64,000 nt of DNA, taken from the NCBI RefSeq assembly GCF_010894435.1, contig NZ_JAAIXZ010000006.1:124001-188000 (forward strand), given 5' to 3'. Within the stretch, counting starts at the first letter, position 1, and the number at the start of each line of letters is the position of its first letter. The translations under genes were made by a program, and so were the position numbers. Below the pieces are notes generated by a model. It saw nothing but the letters and a program-made list of their open reading frames with translations, ran no database searches and was not told where the DNA came from. Positions 1 through 8,431 of the stretch are shown one piece after another. This DNA comes from Pyxidicoccus trucidator. GTDB taxonomy: Bacteria; Myxococcota; Myxococcia; Myxococcales; Myxococcaceae.

Positions 1-474
1 GACACGGGCCAGAAGGCGTTCAACTACCGCACCGAGCCGCTGTGGGCCCGGCTGGGAGTGCCGCCGCAGACGTCGCCCGAGGACATCAACAACTACGACC
101 TGCGCGACATCCTCAGCTCCGCCGTGTACGGCGACCCGGCCACGCCCATCTTCACCGTGAATGCCGGTGAGCCGCTGCGCTGGCGGTTCGGCCACCCGAG
201 CGGCCACTCGCGGCAGCACGCCATCTCCCTGCACGGCGCGGAGTGGCGGCGCAACCCGTGGGCGGCGGGCGCGCAGTCGCGCGTCATGGGGCCCAACGCG
301 TCCTCGCCCATCATCGCCACCCAGGGCGGCGCGTCGGTGATGCAGTCCTACAACATCATCCCCGAGTACGGGGCCGGCGGCGCGTACGGCGTCAAGGGTG
401 ACTACCTGTACCGGGACCACGCCAGCTTCCTCTGGAGCGGCGGCGGTCTGTGGGGCGTGTACCGGGTGAAGTAG
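1..474 (+). CDS. Multicopper-oxidase-like protein, C-terminal part (5' end outside window)
   Basis: The frame is open from base 1 and ends at a TAG, so only the last 157 residues are present. The fragment has a histidine-rich stretch (GHSRQH, then LHGAEW) and a last block with DHASFLW-SGGG-LWGVYRV. These resemble the cupredoxin folds and the terminal copper-site region of large multicopper oxidases, but the canonical HCHxxxHxxxM signature is not intact here. It is therefore either a divergent oxidase or a related cupredoxin protein. The genes just downstream encode SCO (copper chaperone) and cytochrome c domains, which supports a copper/redox role at the envelope. A strong terminator hairpin follows at 497, so it may end its own transcript. 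Confidence 0.7.
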   Translation, partial: DTGQKAFNYRTEPLWARLGVPPQTSPEDINNYDLRDILSSAVYGDPATPIFTVNAGEPLRWRFGHPSGHSRQHAISLHGAEWRRNPWAAGAQSRVMGPNASSPIIATQGGASVMQSYNIIPEYGAGGAYGVKGDYLYRDHASFLWSGGGLWGVYRVK

Positions 475-496
475 CCACCCGTTCGTCGAGCAACAC

Positions 497-550
497 CGGG
501 TGCGGCGCGGGTCTTCACCCCCCGCCTGCGCCGCACCCGCTTCTTCGTTT
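497..550 (+). terminator. Intrinsic terminator
   Basis: CGGGTGCGGCGC (497-508) and GCGCCGCACCCG (528-539) are perfect 12-bp inverted arms. A few more G-C or G-T pairs extend the stem inwards, and a T-rich run (CTTCTTCGTTT) follows. The hairpin lies between the stop of the oxidase-like gene and the start of the beta-propeller gene. Confidence 0.75.
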
Positions 551-580
551 CCCTTCGCCGCCTGTTCCTCCGCACACCCC

Positions 581-2557
581 ATGCGCAAGCACCTCATCCT
601 CACCGCCTCCGGCCTGCTGTCCGCGGGCGCCCTGGCCGCCGGCTGGCTGTTCCTGCCCCGCGCGCCCCAGCCTCCAGCCCCCGCCGCTCCGCTCCCCGCC
701 ATCACCGCGCCCGCGGTGTCCGTGGAGCGCGAGGGCGTCGCCGTGTCCTTCGACCTGGCGCTCGCCCCGCGTCCCCTGGAGGCCGAGCGCGGCGCGCCGC
801 TGCAGGGCACCGCGCGCTTCGTGCTGAAGGACGCGAAGACGGGCGAGCCCCTTCAAGGCCGCCGGCCGCTGGGCTGGCTGTCGCTGCGGGCGAAGGACGC
901 AGCGCCCCTGGACGACGCCACGTGCAAGGAGCGCGTGAAGACGTACCTGGGCGGGCTGCTGTCCGCGCGGGCGGAGGTGGACCTCAACGCCTACTGGTTC
1001 CTCACCCTCAACCACGACCACACGCTGTCCGTCATCAACCCGCAGATTGCCTTCGGCCGCACCAAGCTGCACAGCCTGGTGTCGGTGGGCGGCGCGGTGG
1101 CGGACTGGGCGCTGCTGAGAGACCGCTCGGCGGTGTACGTGACGGTGCCCACCAGCCACAGCGTGTCCGTGGTGGACACGCAGCGCTTCCTCGCCCTGCG
1201 CACCATTCGCGTGGGACGGCAGCCGGGCCGCATCGCGGTGGCTCCGGACGGCCGCACCGCCTGGGTGAGCAACGACGGCGACGGCACGGTCAGCGTCATC
1301 GACACCGCGTCGCACGCCGTGGTGGACACGGTGGAGGCGGGCCCCGGACGGCACGAGCTGGCCTTCTCCGATGAGGGCCGCACCGCGTGGCTCACCAGCG
1401 AGGAAGGTGACTCGCTCCTCGCCGTGGACGTGGCCTCTCGCGAGGTGCTGGGCCGGGTGATGATTGGCGCGGGCGCGGGCACGGTGGCCTGGAGCCCGGT
1501 GGCTCGCGCCGTCTTCGTGGCGCAGACACGGACCCACGAGGTGCTGGTGGTGGACCCGGCGAGCCGCGAGGTGTCGCGCCGCATCCCCGTGAAGCCGGGC
1601 CTGGAGGCCCTGCGCTTCGACCGCACCGGCCGCTGGGCCTTCCTGGTGCACAAGGACGCGGGCGTGGTGGACATCGTGGACGCGGCACGCAGCCAGGTTG
1701 CGCACTCGCTCACCGGCTTCTCCGCGCCGGACTCCGTCATCTTCACGGACGCCTTCGCCTACGTGCGCAACACGCAGGAGGGCCGCGTGTCCCTGGTGGA
1801 GCTGCGGACGCTGGAGGGCACCGGCAAGCCGTCCATCGTCCACGTCACCATGGGGCAGAAGCGGCCGGCGGACGCGCGCGAGCTGGGCCGCTCGGACGCC
1901 ATCGCCCCGCTGCCGGAAGGCAATGGCGTCATCGTCGCCGGTGCCGCGGACCGCGCCCTCTACCTCTACCAGGAGGGCATGATGGCCCCGCGCGGCACCC
2001 ACCTGAACTACGGCCGCGAGCCCCGCGCGGTGCTGGTGCTGGACCGCTCGCTGCGCGAGGTGGAGCCCGGCGTCTACACGGCCTCGGGCATGGTGCGGGA
2101 GAACGGCACCTACGACGTCCAGCTCCTCGTGGACAACCCGCGCGCGGTGGTCTGCACGGAGTGGAAGGTGGGCGGCGTTCCCGAGGACGCGGCGCTCGTC
2201 AAGAAGCTGCCGCTGGCGCTCACGCCGGAGTTCGACCCGAAGGCGACCTTCACCGCCGGCTCCACGGTGCCCCTGCGCTTCAAGCTGGAGCCCACCGCGG
2301 GCACCGGTGCCCCCTCGGTGCAGCCGGAAGAGATTCGCGTGCTGATGTTCAAGACGCCGGGCACGTGGCAGTGGCGCACGGAGCCGCGCCGCACCGCCGA
2401 GGGCCAGTTCGAGGTGGACTTCGCGCCGCCAGAGCCCGGCCAGTACAAGTTCGTCGTGGGCGTGGAGAGCCGGGGCATCGACCTGGGCCGCCTGCCCACC
2501 TTCACCCTGGGCGTGCTGCCGTCTCCCGCCGCCACCGCTTCCACCGAGGTCCCCTGA
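581..2557 (+). CDS. YncE-like beta-propeller protein with C-terminal FixH-like domain
   Basis: This is a 658-residue exported protein. It starts with a basic, then hydrophobic segment (signal peptide or membrane anchor, about residues 3-25). Residues about 125-470 carry repeated blades with VIDT, VVDT and VVDPASREV motifs typical of the YVTN/YncE seven-bladed propeller family. The last 160 residues form a separate beta-rich domain (PLRFKLEP, PGTWQWR, PGQYKFVVGV) like the FixH/YtkA type found near cytochrome and copper genes. The ATG at 581 is chosen because the signal sequence begins there; a GTG at 500 lies inside a terminator hairpin. I see no clear Shine-Dalgarno upstream of 581. Its stop overlaps the next start (ATGA), so it is probably translated together with the SCO gene. 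Confidence 0.85.
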   Translation: MRKHLILTASGLLSAGALAAGWLFLPRAPQPPAPAAPLPAITAPAVSVEREGVAVSFDLALAPRPLEAERGAPLQGTARFVLKDAKTGEPLQGRRPLGWLSLRAKDAAPLDDATCKERVKTYLGGLLSARAEVDLNAYWFLTLNHDHTLSVINPQIAFGRTKLHSLVSVGGAVADWALLRDRSAVYVTVPTSHSVSVVDTQRFLALRTIRVGRQPGRIAVAPDGRTAWVSNDGDGTVSVIDTASHAVVDTVEAGPGRHELAFSDEGRTAWLTSEEGDSLLAVDVASREVLGRVMIGAGAGTVAWSPVARAVFVAQTRTHEVLVVDPASREVSRRIPVKPGLEALRFDRTGRWAFLVHKDAGVVDIVDAARSQVAHSLTGFSAPDSVIFTDAFAYVRNTQEGRVSLVELRTLEGTGKPSIVHVTMGQKRPADARELGRSDAIAPLPEGNGVIVAGAADRALYLYQEGMMAPRGTHLNYGREPRAVLVLDRSLREVEPGVYTASGMVRENGTYDVQLLVDNPRAVVCTEWKVGGVPEDAALVKKLPLALTPEFDPKATFTAGSTVPLRFKLEPTAGTGAPSVQPEEIRVLMFKTPGTWQWRTEPRRTAEGQFEVDFAPPEPGQYKFVVGVESRGIDLGRLPTFTLGVLPSPAATASTEVP

Positions 2558-3687
2558 TGAAGCCGCACGCCCTTCCCTCTCGCTGGATGCTGGCCGCCGC
2601 GCTGGTGTTCGCCACGCCCGTGCTCGCCGCGGAGGTCTCCGTCCCCACGCCCCCACCGGCGGCCGCGAAGCCCGCGTCCCTGGACGTGGAGGTGCCGGAC
2701 GTGGAGCTGGTGGACCAGACGGGCCGCAAGGTGCGGCTGTGGACGGACCTGGTCCGCGGACACACCGTGGCCATCAACTTCATCTTCACGCGGTGCAAGA
2801 CCATCTGCACGCCCATGACGGCGACGATGGCGCGCGTGCAGAAGGACCTGGGCCCGAAGAACGACGTGCGCTTCATCTCCATCACCCTGGACGTGGCCAA
2901 CGACACGCCGGAGCGGATGGCGAAGTTCGCCGAGCCCTTCAAGCCCGGACCCGGCTGGTCCTTCCTCACCGGCGAGCCAGCGAAGGTGAAGGAGGCCCTG
3001 GTGGCCCTGGGTGGCTACGTGCCCGACAAGGAAGCGCACCGTCCCACCGTGCTCGTGGGCAACGCGGTGGCGGACTCGTGGACCCGCGTGGACGGGCTGG
3101 GTAGCCCGTCCCGCATCCTGGAGGCCATCCGCGAGGCGCAGGCCGCGTCCGCGGCTCCGGCCGAGCTGGGCTCGGCGGCCAGTGACTCCGCCGCCCAGGA
3201 CGCGGCCGCCGCGAAGTACTTCACCAACACGGAGCTGGTGGACCAGCACGGCAAGACGCACCGCTTCTACGAGGACCTGGTGCGCGGCCGGAAGGTGCTC
3301 ATCAACTTCGCCTTCACCTCGTGCAAGGGGGCGTGCTCGCCGATCACGAAGCACCTGGCCGAGGTGCAGGAGAAGCTGGGCGGCCGCGTGGGCAAGGACA
3401 TCACGATGATCACCCTCTCCGTGGACCCGGCCAACGACACTCCGAAGAGCCTGGGCACGTTCGCGAAGAAGTTCGGCGTGAAGAAGGGGTGGTACTTCCT
3501 CACCGGCTCGCGGGAGAACATCACCCTCGTGCTGAAGAAGCTGGGCGGGTACGTGGACAACCCCGACGCGCACAACACCACGCTGCTCATCGGGGATTCA
3601 GCCACGGGCATGTGGGTGAAGTCTCCCGCCATGGCGCAGGTGGATAACATCGTCCACGCGGTGGAACACCTGAACGATCCGAAGTGA
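2557..3687 (+). CDS. Tandem SCO1/SenC protein (two thioredoxin-like copper chaperone domains)
   Basis: This is a 376-residue protein with a cleavable signal peptide (about 1-25). It holds two complete SCO1/SenC domains in a row. Domain 1 has the copper-binding CxxxC at Cys80 and Cys84 and a distal His161. Domain 2 has Cys256 and Cys260 and His339. Each also has the DVAND/DPAND-TPE/K block. Ordinary SCO proteins are about 200 residues with one domain, so this is a fusion or internal duplication. An alanine-rich linker (about 193-220) joins the halves. SCO proteins deliver copper to cytochrome oxidase CuA or act in periplasmic redox signalling. The start codon overlaps the stop of the propeller gene (ATGA), and the stop overlaps the start of the cytochrome gene. 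Confidence 0.92.
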   Translation: MKPHALPSRWMLAAALVFATPVLAAEVSVPTPPPAAAKPASLDVEVPDVELVDQTGRKVRLWTDLVRGHTVAINFIFTRCKTICTPMTATMARVQKDLGPKNDVRFISITLDVANDTPERMAKFAEPFKPGPGWSFLTGEPAKVKEALVALGGYVPDKEAHRPTVLVGNAVADSWTRVDGLGSPSRILEAIREAQAASAAPAELGSAASDSAAQDAAAAKYFTNTELVDQHGKTHRFYEDLVRGRKVLINFAFTSCKGACSPITKHLAEVQEKLGGRVGKDITMITLSVDPANDTPKSLGTFAKKFGVKKGWYFLTGSRENITLVLKKLGGYVDNPDAHNTTLLIGDSATGMWVKSPAMAQVDNIVHAVEHLNDPK

Positions 3688-5354
3688 CTTCGATGCGTGG
3701 CATGCGGCTGGGACGAGGCGGAGTGCCCGGGTGCGGCTGGAGCACGGCGTGGCTGCGGGCCTCCGCGCTCGTGCTGTGGCTGATGGCGGGGCTGGTGGGA
3801 TGCAGGCGACAGGAAGCCTCCCCTCCTCCCTTCGATCCGGCGGCGGCGAAGCGTGGACGGAGCCTGTTCCAGCGCGGCCAGAGCGTCCGGGGTGAGCCCT
3901 TGATGGGGTTCCTGGCGCCCGAGCGCGTGGAGCTGAGCGGCGAGGTGGCGGCCTGCGCGCGCTGCCATGGGCCGGCTGGACGTGGCAGTCGCGAGGGCGG
4001 CGTGGAGGTGCCGGACATCACTCCGGGCGCGCTCGGGCATGTCCGCGCACGCGCAGTGGGCGAGGTCGAGGACCGGGCCCGTCCCGCGTATACGCGCGAG
4101 ATGTTGCTACGGGCCATCACCGAGGGCGTGTCCGCGAGTGGCCGTGAGCTGGGCGTGGCCATGCCCCGGTATGCGCTGGGCGAGGCGGAGCGTGAGGAGC
4201 TGCTCGCGTACCTCCAGCAGCTCGGGGAACAGCCGGATCCGGGCGTCACCACCACCACCCTCACCGTGGGGGCCGCGCTGCCGCTGAGCGGGCGGCTGGG
4301 ACCGCTGGGACGGGAGGCCGCGGCCGTGGTGCGCGCGGTGTTCGCGGACGTGAATGCGGGCGGCGGCATCTTCCGGCGGAAGCTGGAGCTGGTGGTGGAG
4401 GACGACGCGGCCCTCCATGCGCGGCAGAACGCTTCGAACGTGGCGCCGGATGCCACCGCGCGGCTGCTCGACAAGGGCGTGCTGGCGCTGGTGGCCAGCG
4501 TGCGCCAGGGGGCGCTGCCTTCGGACGCATTGTTGGTCCAGGAGGGAGTGCCGCTGGTCCTGCCGTTGACCCTGGGAGGCGGCGCGTCGGAGGAAGACAG
4601 TCCCGTGTTCTTCCTCTACCCGGATGAACCCTCCCTGGCGCGACTGACGGTTCAGCACCTGGCCCGGCTGAACGAGCCCGAGCTGCGCCGCAAGCCACTG
4701 GTCGTGGCGCATGCGGGCGGCGAGGCTGGGCAGGCCTGGGCACAGGCGGTGCGTCAGGAGGCGGAGCGCCGCGAGCTGGCGGCGCCGGTGGAGCTGGCTC
4801 CAGATGCGGACGGGACGCTGGCGAACCTGGAGGCCACGGTGAAGCGCTGGGCCTCCGCGCCTCCGCATGCGGTGCTGTACACGGGCACTTCGTCCGGACT
4901 GGGCACGCTGCTGCGGGCCCTGGAGGCGCATGCGCCAGCGGTACCGGTCTTCGCTCCGGCAAGCCTCGCGGATGCCGTGGCGGTGGGAGGCTCGACCGGA
5001 CGCGTGCGCTTCGTGTACCCGGCGGGGCTGGGAGAGCGCGCACCCGACTTGAAGGAGTTCGCCTCCTTCATGGAGCGGCACGACCTGCAGCCGGGACACA
5101 CGGCCTTCCAGCTCGGGGCCTATGCGGCGGCGCGAGTGCTGGTGGAAGCCCTCACGCGCACCGGCGCGGATGTGACGCGGGCCAGCCTGGTGCAGCACCT
5201 GGAAGCACTCCGCGACTTCGACACGGGCGTGTCTCCGCCCGTCACCTTCGGCGTCAACCGCCGTGTGGGCGTGCAGGGCGCGCAGCTCGCGGCCCTGGAT
5301 CCGGCAACGGGCCGGCTCGTCGCGGCGTCAGAGTGGATTCCCCTGACGCCGTGA
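3684..5354 (+). CDS. Lipoprotein fusing cytochrome c and periplasmic ligand-binding (Leu/Ile/Val-binding-like) domains
   Basis: The 556-residue product has a lipobox ending at Cys40 (AGLVGC). A single haem c site follows, Cys91-Ala-Arg-Cys94-His95, in a cytochrome c domain (about 50-175). From about residue 185 it resembles type 1 periplasmic binding proteins of branched-chain amino acid ABC transporters (VGAALPLSGRLGPLG, DVNAGGGI, then VEDDA). So a haem domain is joined to a ligand-sensing domain in one envelope lipoprotein. The start is a GTG that overlaps the SCO stop (GTGA); ATGs at 3693 and 3702 are alternatives. No ABC permease is nearby, so transport is unlikely. A redox sensor or electron-transfer role linked to the upstream SCO gene is an inference. 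Confidence 0.88.
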   Translation: MTSMRGMRLGRGGVPGCGWSTAWLRASALVLWLMAGLVGCRRQEASPPPFDPAAAKRGRSLFQRGQSVRGEPLMGFLAPERVELSGEVAACARCHGPAGRGSREGGVEVPDITPGALGHVRARAVGEVEDRARPAYTREMLLRAITEGVSASGRELGVAMPRYALGEAEREELLAYLQQLGEQPDPGVTTTTLTVGAALPLSGRLGPLGREAAAVVRAVFADVNAGGGIFRRKLELVVEDDAALHARQNASNVAPDATARLLDKGVLALVASVRQGALPSDALLVQEGVPLVLPLTLGGGASEEDSPVFFLYPDEPSLARLTVQHLARLNEPELRRKPLVVAHAGGEAGQAWAQAVRQEAERRELAAPVELAPDADGTLANLEATVKRWASAPPHAVLYTGTSSGLGTLLRALEAHAPAVPVFAPASLADAVAVGGSTGRVRFVYPAGLGERAPDLKEFASFMERHDLQPGHTAFQLGAYAAARVLVEALTRTGADVTRASLVQHLEALRDFDTGVSPPVTFGVNRRVGVQGAQLAALDPATGRLVAASEWIPLTP

Positions 5355-5475
5355 GCCGGCATGCGGACCCGGCGGCGCGCAGGTGGATTCGCAGGGTAGC
5401 TTCTGATGGGCGACGTCTTCCTGCCCTCGAGTCGGGCCGGCAAGGAGCCCGTCAGCGACATGCACGAGAAGGCTC

Positions 5476-5500
5476 GCGCGGGCGCGCAACCGCGCTTTTT
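5476..5500 (+). terminator. Intrinsic terminator after the SCO/cytochrome operon
   Basis: GCGCGG (5476-5481) pairs with CCGCGC (5490-5495) across an 8-nt loop, and five T residues follow directly. It lies about 120 bp after the stop at 5354 in the 276-bp gap before the next gene. Confidence 0.6.
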
Positions 5501-5630
5501 CCCGTCACCTGGAGATCAGTCCGGAAACCTTTCCCGGCCGCCCGCGTGCACGGAGAGGTGGGCTCAGAGGGAAGCCTCTCAAGGCTTGTAGGTTGCATGT
5601 CGCGCGCCTCCTCAATCCGAGGAGGCAGCA

Positions 5631-7346
5631 ATGAACGAACCGCGTTGGGTGCTCACGCCCCTGGTCCTGTGGGCCATTGCAATCGTGGGCTGTGGGAGTT
5701 CGACGGCGCCCGCCAAGCCCTCGAACCCCGTCGTGATAGCTGAGCCCTCGAACCTCGTCGTTACACCGGAGACGCTGGAGTTTGGTCCCACGACGGTGGG
5801 GGCGACGCAGGTGCTCAAGGTGCGGCTCTCCAAGCAGGGGCAGACGCCGCTCACCATCGAAGGAGCGAGCACCACCGCCCCCCACATGGTCGTGCAGCCC
5901 TTCGAGCCCTTCACGCTGGAGGGCAACGCCGAGCATGAGCTGGAGGTGCGCTTCACGCCGGACGCGGAGGGCGCGGCGCAGGGCGAGCTGAGGCTGCGCA
6001 CCCGCTCGGGCCCGCTGGGAGCGGAGGGCGAGGTGCGGGCGGACGTCGTCGTGCGCCTCTCCGGCAACGGCCTCGTCACCCGCCAGGAGGAGAAGCTGCC
6101 CTGCCAGTACGCGCTGGAGCCGGCCGAGATGGACTTCGGCGAGGTGCCGGTGGATGAGGAGAGGACCCTCGACGTGGTGGTGCGCAACATCGGCACCACC
6201 CCCTGCGTCCTCAGGGAGCTGCGGCGGAACGAAGACTCGGACGAGGCGTTTCACGCGGAGCCCGTGGCCACCACCGCCCTCGAACCCAGGCAGCAGGCCA
6301 GGCTGCTCGTGCGCTTCAAGCCGACCGCGGAGGATGACTTCACCGGTGTGGCCGAGGGTTGGATGGACCTACCCGGCGCGGGCCACCTGCGGGTGCCGCT
6401 GCGCGGCCGGGGCCTGCGCGGAAAGGCCGACCGCTTCATCCAGCACCCCGAGCCCAAGGTGGACGTCCTGTTCGTCGTCGACAACTCGGGTTCGATGATG
6501 GAAGAGCAGAAGTTGCTGGGCGCGAACTTCAGGGCCCTCAGCGTCCAGGCGGCCTCCTGGGGCTTGGACTACCACATCGCGGTCACCACCACGGGACTTG
6601 ATCCGTCACCGGGCGGTTGGTCGGAATGCCCGGGGGGCGCGGCGGGCGGCGAGAACGGCCGCCTCTTCCCCCCGGACCATTCCTCGCCCCGCATCATCAC
6701 CCCCGCCACGCCGAAAGCGGAGGCGGTCTTCGCGACCAACACGAATCTGGGTGTCTGCCATTGGAACGAGCAGGGCCTGGACGCCATGTACCGCGCCCTG
6801 TCCGCGCCGCTGGCGTCCAGCGAGGATGACCCGAGCACGCCCCTGCCGCGGGACGGCAACGCGGGCTTCCTGCGTGAGGATGCCACGCTGGCCGTCATCT
6901 TCATCTCCGATGAGGAGGACTTTTCTTCCTCCCCGGTGCGCTTCTATGAGGACTTCCTCCTGGGATTGAAGGGAGGGGATCGCTCGAAGTTCAGCGTCTC
7001 CGCCATCGTCGCCCCGTTAGACCTGGGCACCTGTCCCACCGCCAGCTCCCCCGGCTCGCGCTACATCCAGCTCGCCGAGGCCACCGGCGGCATCGTGGAG
7101 AGCATCTGTACGCCCGATTGGACCGCATCCCTGCGCGAGCTGTCGAAGAGCGCCTTTGCTCCCAACCGCGCCTTCCCGCTCACCGGGACACCCTCGGACA
7201 CCTCGCGCATCACGGTGCGGGTGGATGGGGGCGGGGTGAGGTCCGGTTGGAAGTTCGACCCGCCGACCCAGGCCGTCATCTTCGACACGCCCGCCGCGCC
7301 TCCGCCCGCCTCCGCCGTGGAGGTCATCTACCCGACGGGCGGTTGA
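5631..7346 (+). CDS. Lipoprotein with Ig-like (choice-of-anchor D) domains and a VWA domain
   Basis: This is a 571-residue lipoprotein with a lipobox at Cys21 (AIVGC). Residues about 40-265 form two beta-sandwich repeats (LEFGPTTVGATQ and MDFGEVPVDEERT), typical of the ASPM-SPD2-Hydin/choice-of-anchor D type. A von Willebrand A domain follows with the metal-site motif DNSGS near residue 283 and a later FISDEEDF block. Such proteins are common among myxobacterial surface lipoproteins and probably mediate adhesion or protein contacts. The ATG has a good ribosome site (GAGGAGG) just upstream. A bidirectional hairpin separates it from the convergent metallopeptidase gene. Confidence 0.85.
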   Translation: MNEPRWVLTPLVLWAIAIVGCGSSTAPAKPSNPVVIAEPSNLVVTPETLEFGPTTVGATQVLKVRLSKQGQTPLTIEGASTTAPHMVVQPFEPFTLEGNAEHELEVRFTPDAEGAAQGELRLRTRSGPLGAEGEVRADVVVRLSGNGLVTRQEEKLPCQYALEPAEMDFGEVPVDEERTLDVVVRNIGTTPCVLRELRRNEDSDEAFHAEPVATTALEPRQQARLLVRFKPTAEDDFTGVAEGWMDLPGAGHLRVPLRGRGLRGKADRFIQHPEPKVDVLFVVDNSGSMMEEQKLLGANFRALSVQAASWGLDYHIAVTTTGLDPSPGGWSECPGGAAGGENGRLFPPDHSSPRIITPATPKAEAVFATNTNLGVCHWNEQGLDAMYRALSAPLASSEDDPSTPLPRDGNAGFLREDATLAVIFISDEEDFSSSPVRFYEDFLLGLKGGDRSKFSVSAIVAPLDLGTCPTASSPGSRYIQLAEATGGIVESICTPDWTASLRELSKSAFAPNRAFPLTGTPSDTSRITVRVDGGGVRSGWKFDPPTQAVIFDTPAAPPPASAVEVIYPTGG

Positions 7347-7374
7347 GTCCGCTCAGGCGTAGGCGGTGCCCCCA

Positions 7375-7414
7375 TCCGTCCTGGCTCCGCGGGCGCCACG
7401 GAGCCATGGACGGA
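7375..7414. terminator. Bidirectional hairpin between convergent genes
   Basis: TCCGTCC-TGGCTCCG (7375-7389) pairs with CGGAGCCA-t-GGACGGA (7399-7414). This gives 15 pairs with one bulged T and a 9-nt loop. There is no T-run. The position between convergent stops (7346 and 7437) suggests termination on both strands. Confidence 0.5.
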
Positions 7415-7436
7415 CCCGGGCCTATAGCGCCGGCCC

Positions 7437-8201
7437 TCAGTAGAGGTAGTTCAGCGCGGTGATGTCGGAGCTGGTGAACTCACCGGTCTCGCTCGACCGG
7501 AAGCAGGTGTTCATGAGCGAGGTGCCCGCAGGGGACGTGGTCGGCGTTCCGGGAATGTGGATGGCACCCACGCCAGCGGAGCCTTCGCTGACGCCGCAGC
7601 TGTGGGCCACATTGAAGAAGTCCGAGTGGCGGAAGCCGATGGTGTGGCCAAGCTCGTGGGTGATGACGTGCTCGTTCAGGTCCACGCTGTAGGCGTTCAG
7701 CCCGGTGCCGATATTGATTTGTCCATAAGGGCGACCACCCGAGGGGTATCCAGCAGAGCCGCCGCTGCCGGCCATGGTCGCCGCGGTGATGTTCGCGGTG
7801 CAGCCGGTGGTCGGTCCCCGCGCGAAGCTGATCCTGAGCGCCAGGGCATTGTAATTGGCGAGGGCCAGATCGAGCCCCTGGCTGAGCCGGGTATAGCTGT
7901 TGAACGTGGCGGTGGGATTGACGCAGATCTTCGTCACGGCGGTGCCGACGAGATTGGTCGTGCGGTAGTGCTCCGCACTCCCCTCGCCGGGCTGGAGCAT
8001 CTCCCGGGAGGCCTCGAGCGTCACATGCGCGTCGCGCCCCACGTACACGGCATCCTCGACGACCATGATGTCTTCGGCCTGAAAGCCGGCCTCGAGCAGG
8101 TTGGAGATGATCTCCTCCTGGCTGTCGATTTGTGGCTCGGTACCGCAGCCGGCCAGCAACGCGCCACAGCTCACCACGACGACTGCCACTCGCTTGAACA
8201 T
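7437..8201 (-). CDS. M57-type (dual-action HEIGH) zinc metallopeptidase lipoprotein
   Basis: The 254-residue lipoprotein has a lipobox at Cys19 (LLAGC). The zinc-binding motif is at residues 182-192 (HELGHTIGFRH), the extended HExxHxxGxxH form of metzincin-like peptidases. Conserved surroundings (YGQINIG, later SLMNTC) fit peptidase family M57, which is frequent in myxobacteria. A longer reading frame reaches 8270, but the ATG at 8201 gives the lipoprotein signal, so I chose it. Probably a secreted or outer-membrane protease used on prey or matrix protein. It is transcribed divergently from the lipoprotein at 8432. Confidence 0.88.
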   Translation of the reverse strand: MFKRVAVVVVSCGALLAGCGTEPQIDSQEEIISNLLEAGFQAEDIMVVEDAVYVGRDAHVTLEASREMLQPGEGSAEHYRTTNLVGTAVTKICVNPTATFNSYTRLSQGLDLALANYNALALRISFARGPTTGCTANITAATMAGSGGSAGYPSGGRPYGQINIGTGLNAYSVDLNEHVITHELGHTIGFRHSDFFNVAHSCGVSEGSAGVGAIHIPGTPTTSPAGTSLMNTCFRSSETGEFTSSDITALNYLY

Positions 8202-8431
8202 TGCCGTTTCCCCTTTTGTCCTGAAGCGGTGCTCCCCACGGTCCCGGCACGGGAGCGTCGGGGCGGACACTGGACTTTCTAGGACATTCTCTCTGCAAAT
8301 GGCAAAAGAGTAGATTTAGGCGATTAATCCGAAATGCACCGTCCAACGCGAAACACCGGTTCCTCCACCCGCACGGATTGCTGGCACGACAGGCCGGCCC
8401 CACCGTGCGCCCACTGTCGCAGGAGGACACC
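8202..8431. promoter_or_regulatory. Divergent intergenic region (promoters expected)
   Basis: This 230-bp gap separates two divergent lipoprotein genes. It contains an A+T-richer stretch around 8284-8335 that stands out from its surroundings and probably holds both promoters. I cannot assign convincing -35/-10 boxes. Confidence 0.35.

Noticed and set aside
515..2656. Long minus-strand open frame opposite the beta-propeller gene
   Set aside because: It is the mirror of the real gene in G+C-rich DNA: composition is His/Arg/Ala-rich with no domain, and the plus-strand gene has clear motifs.
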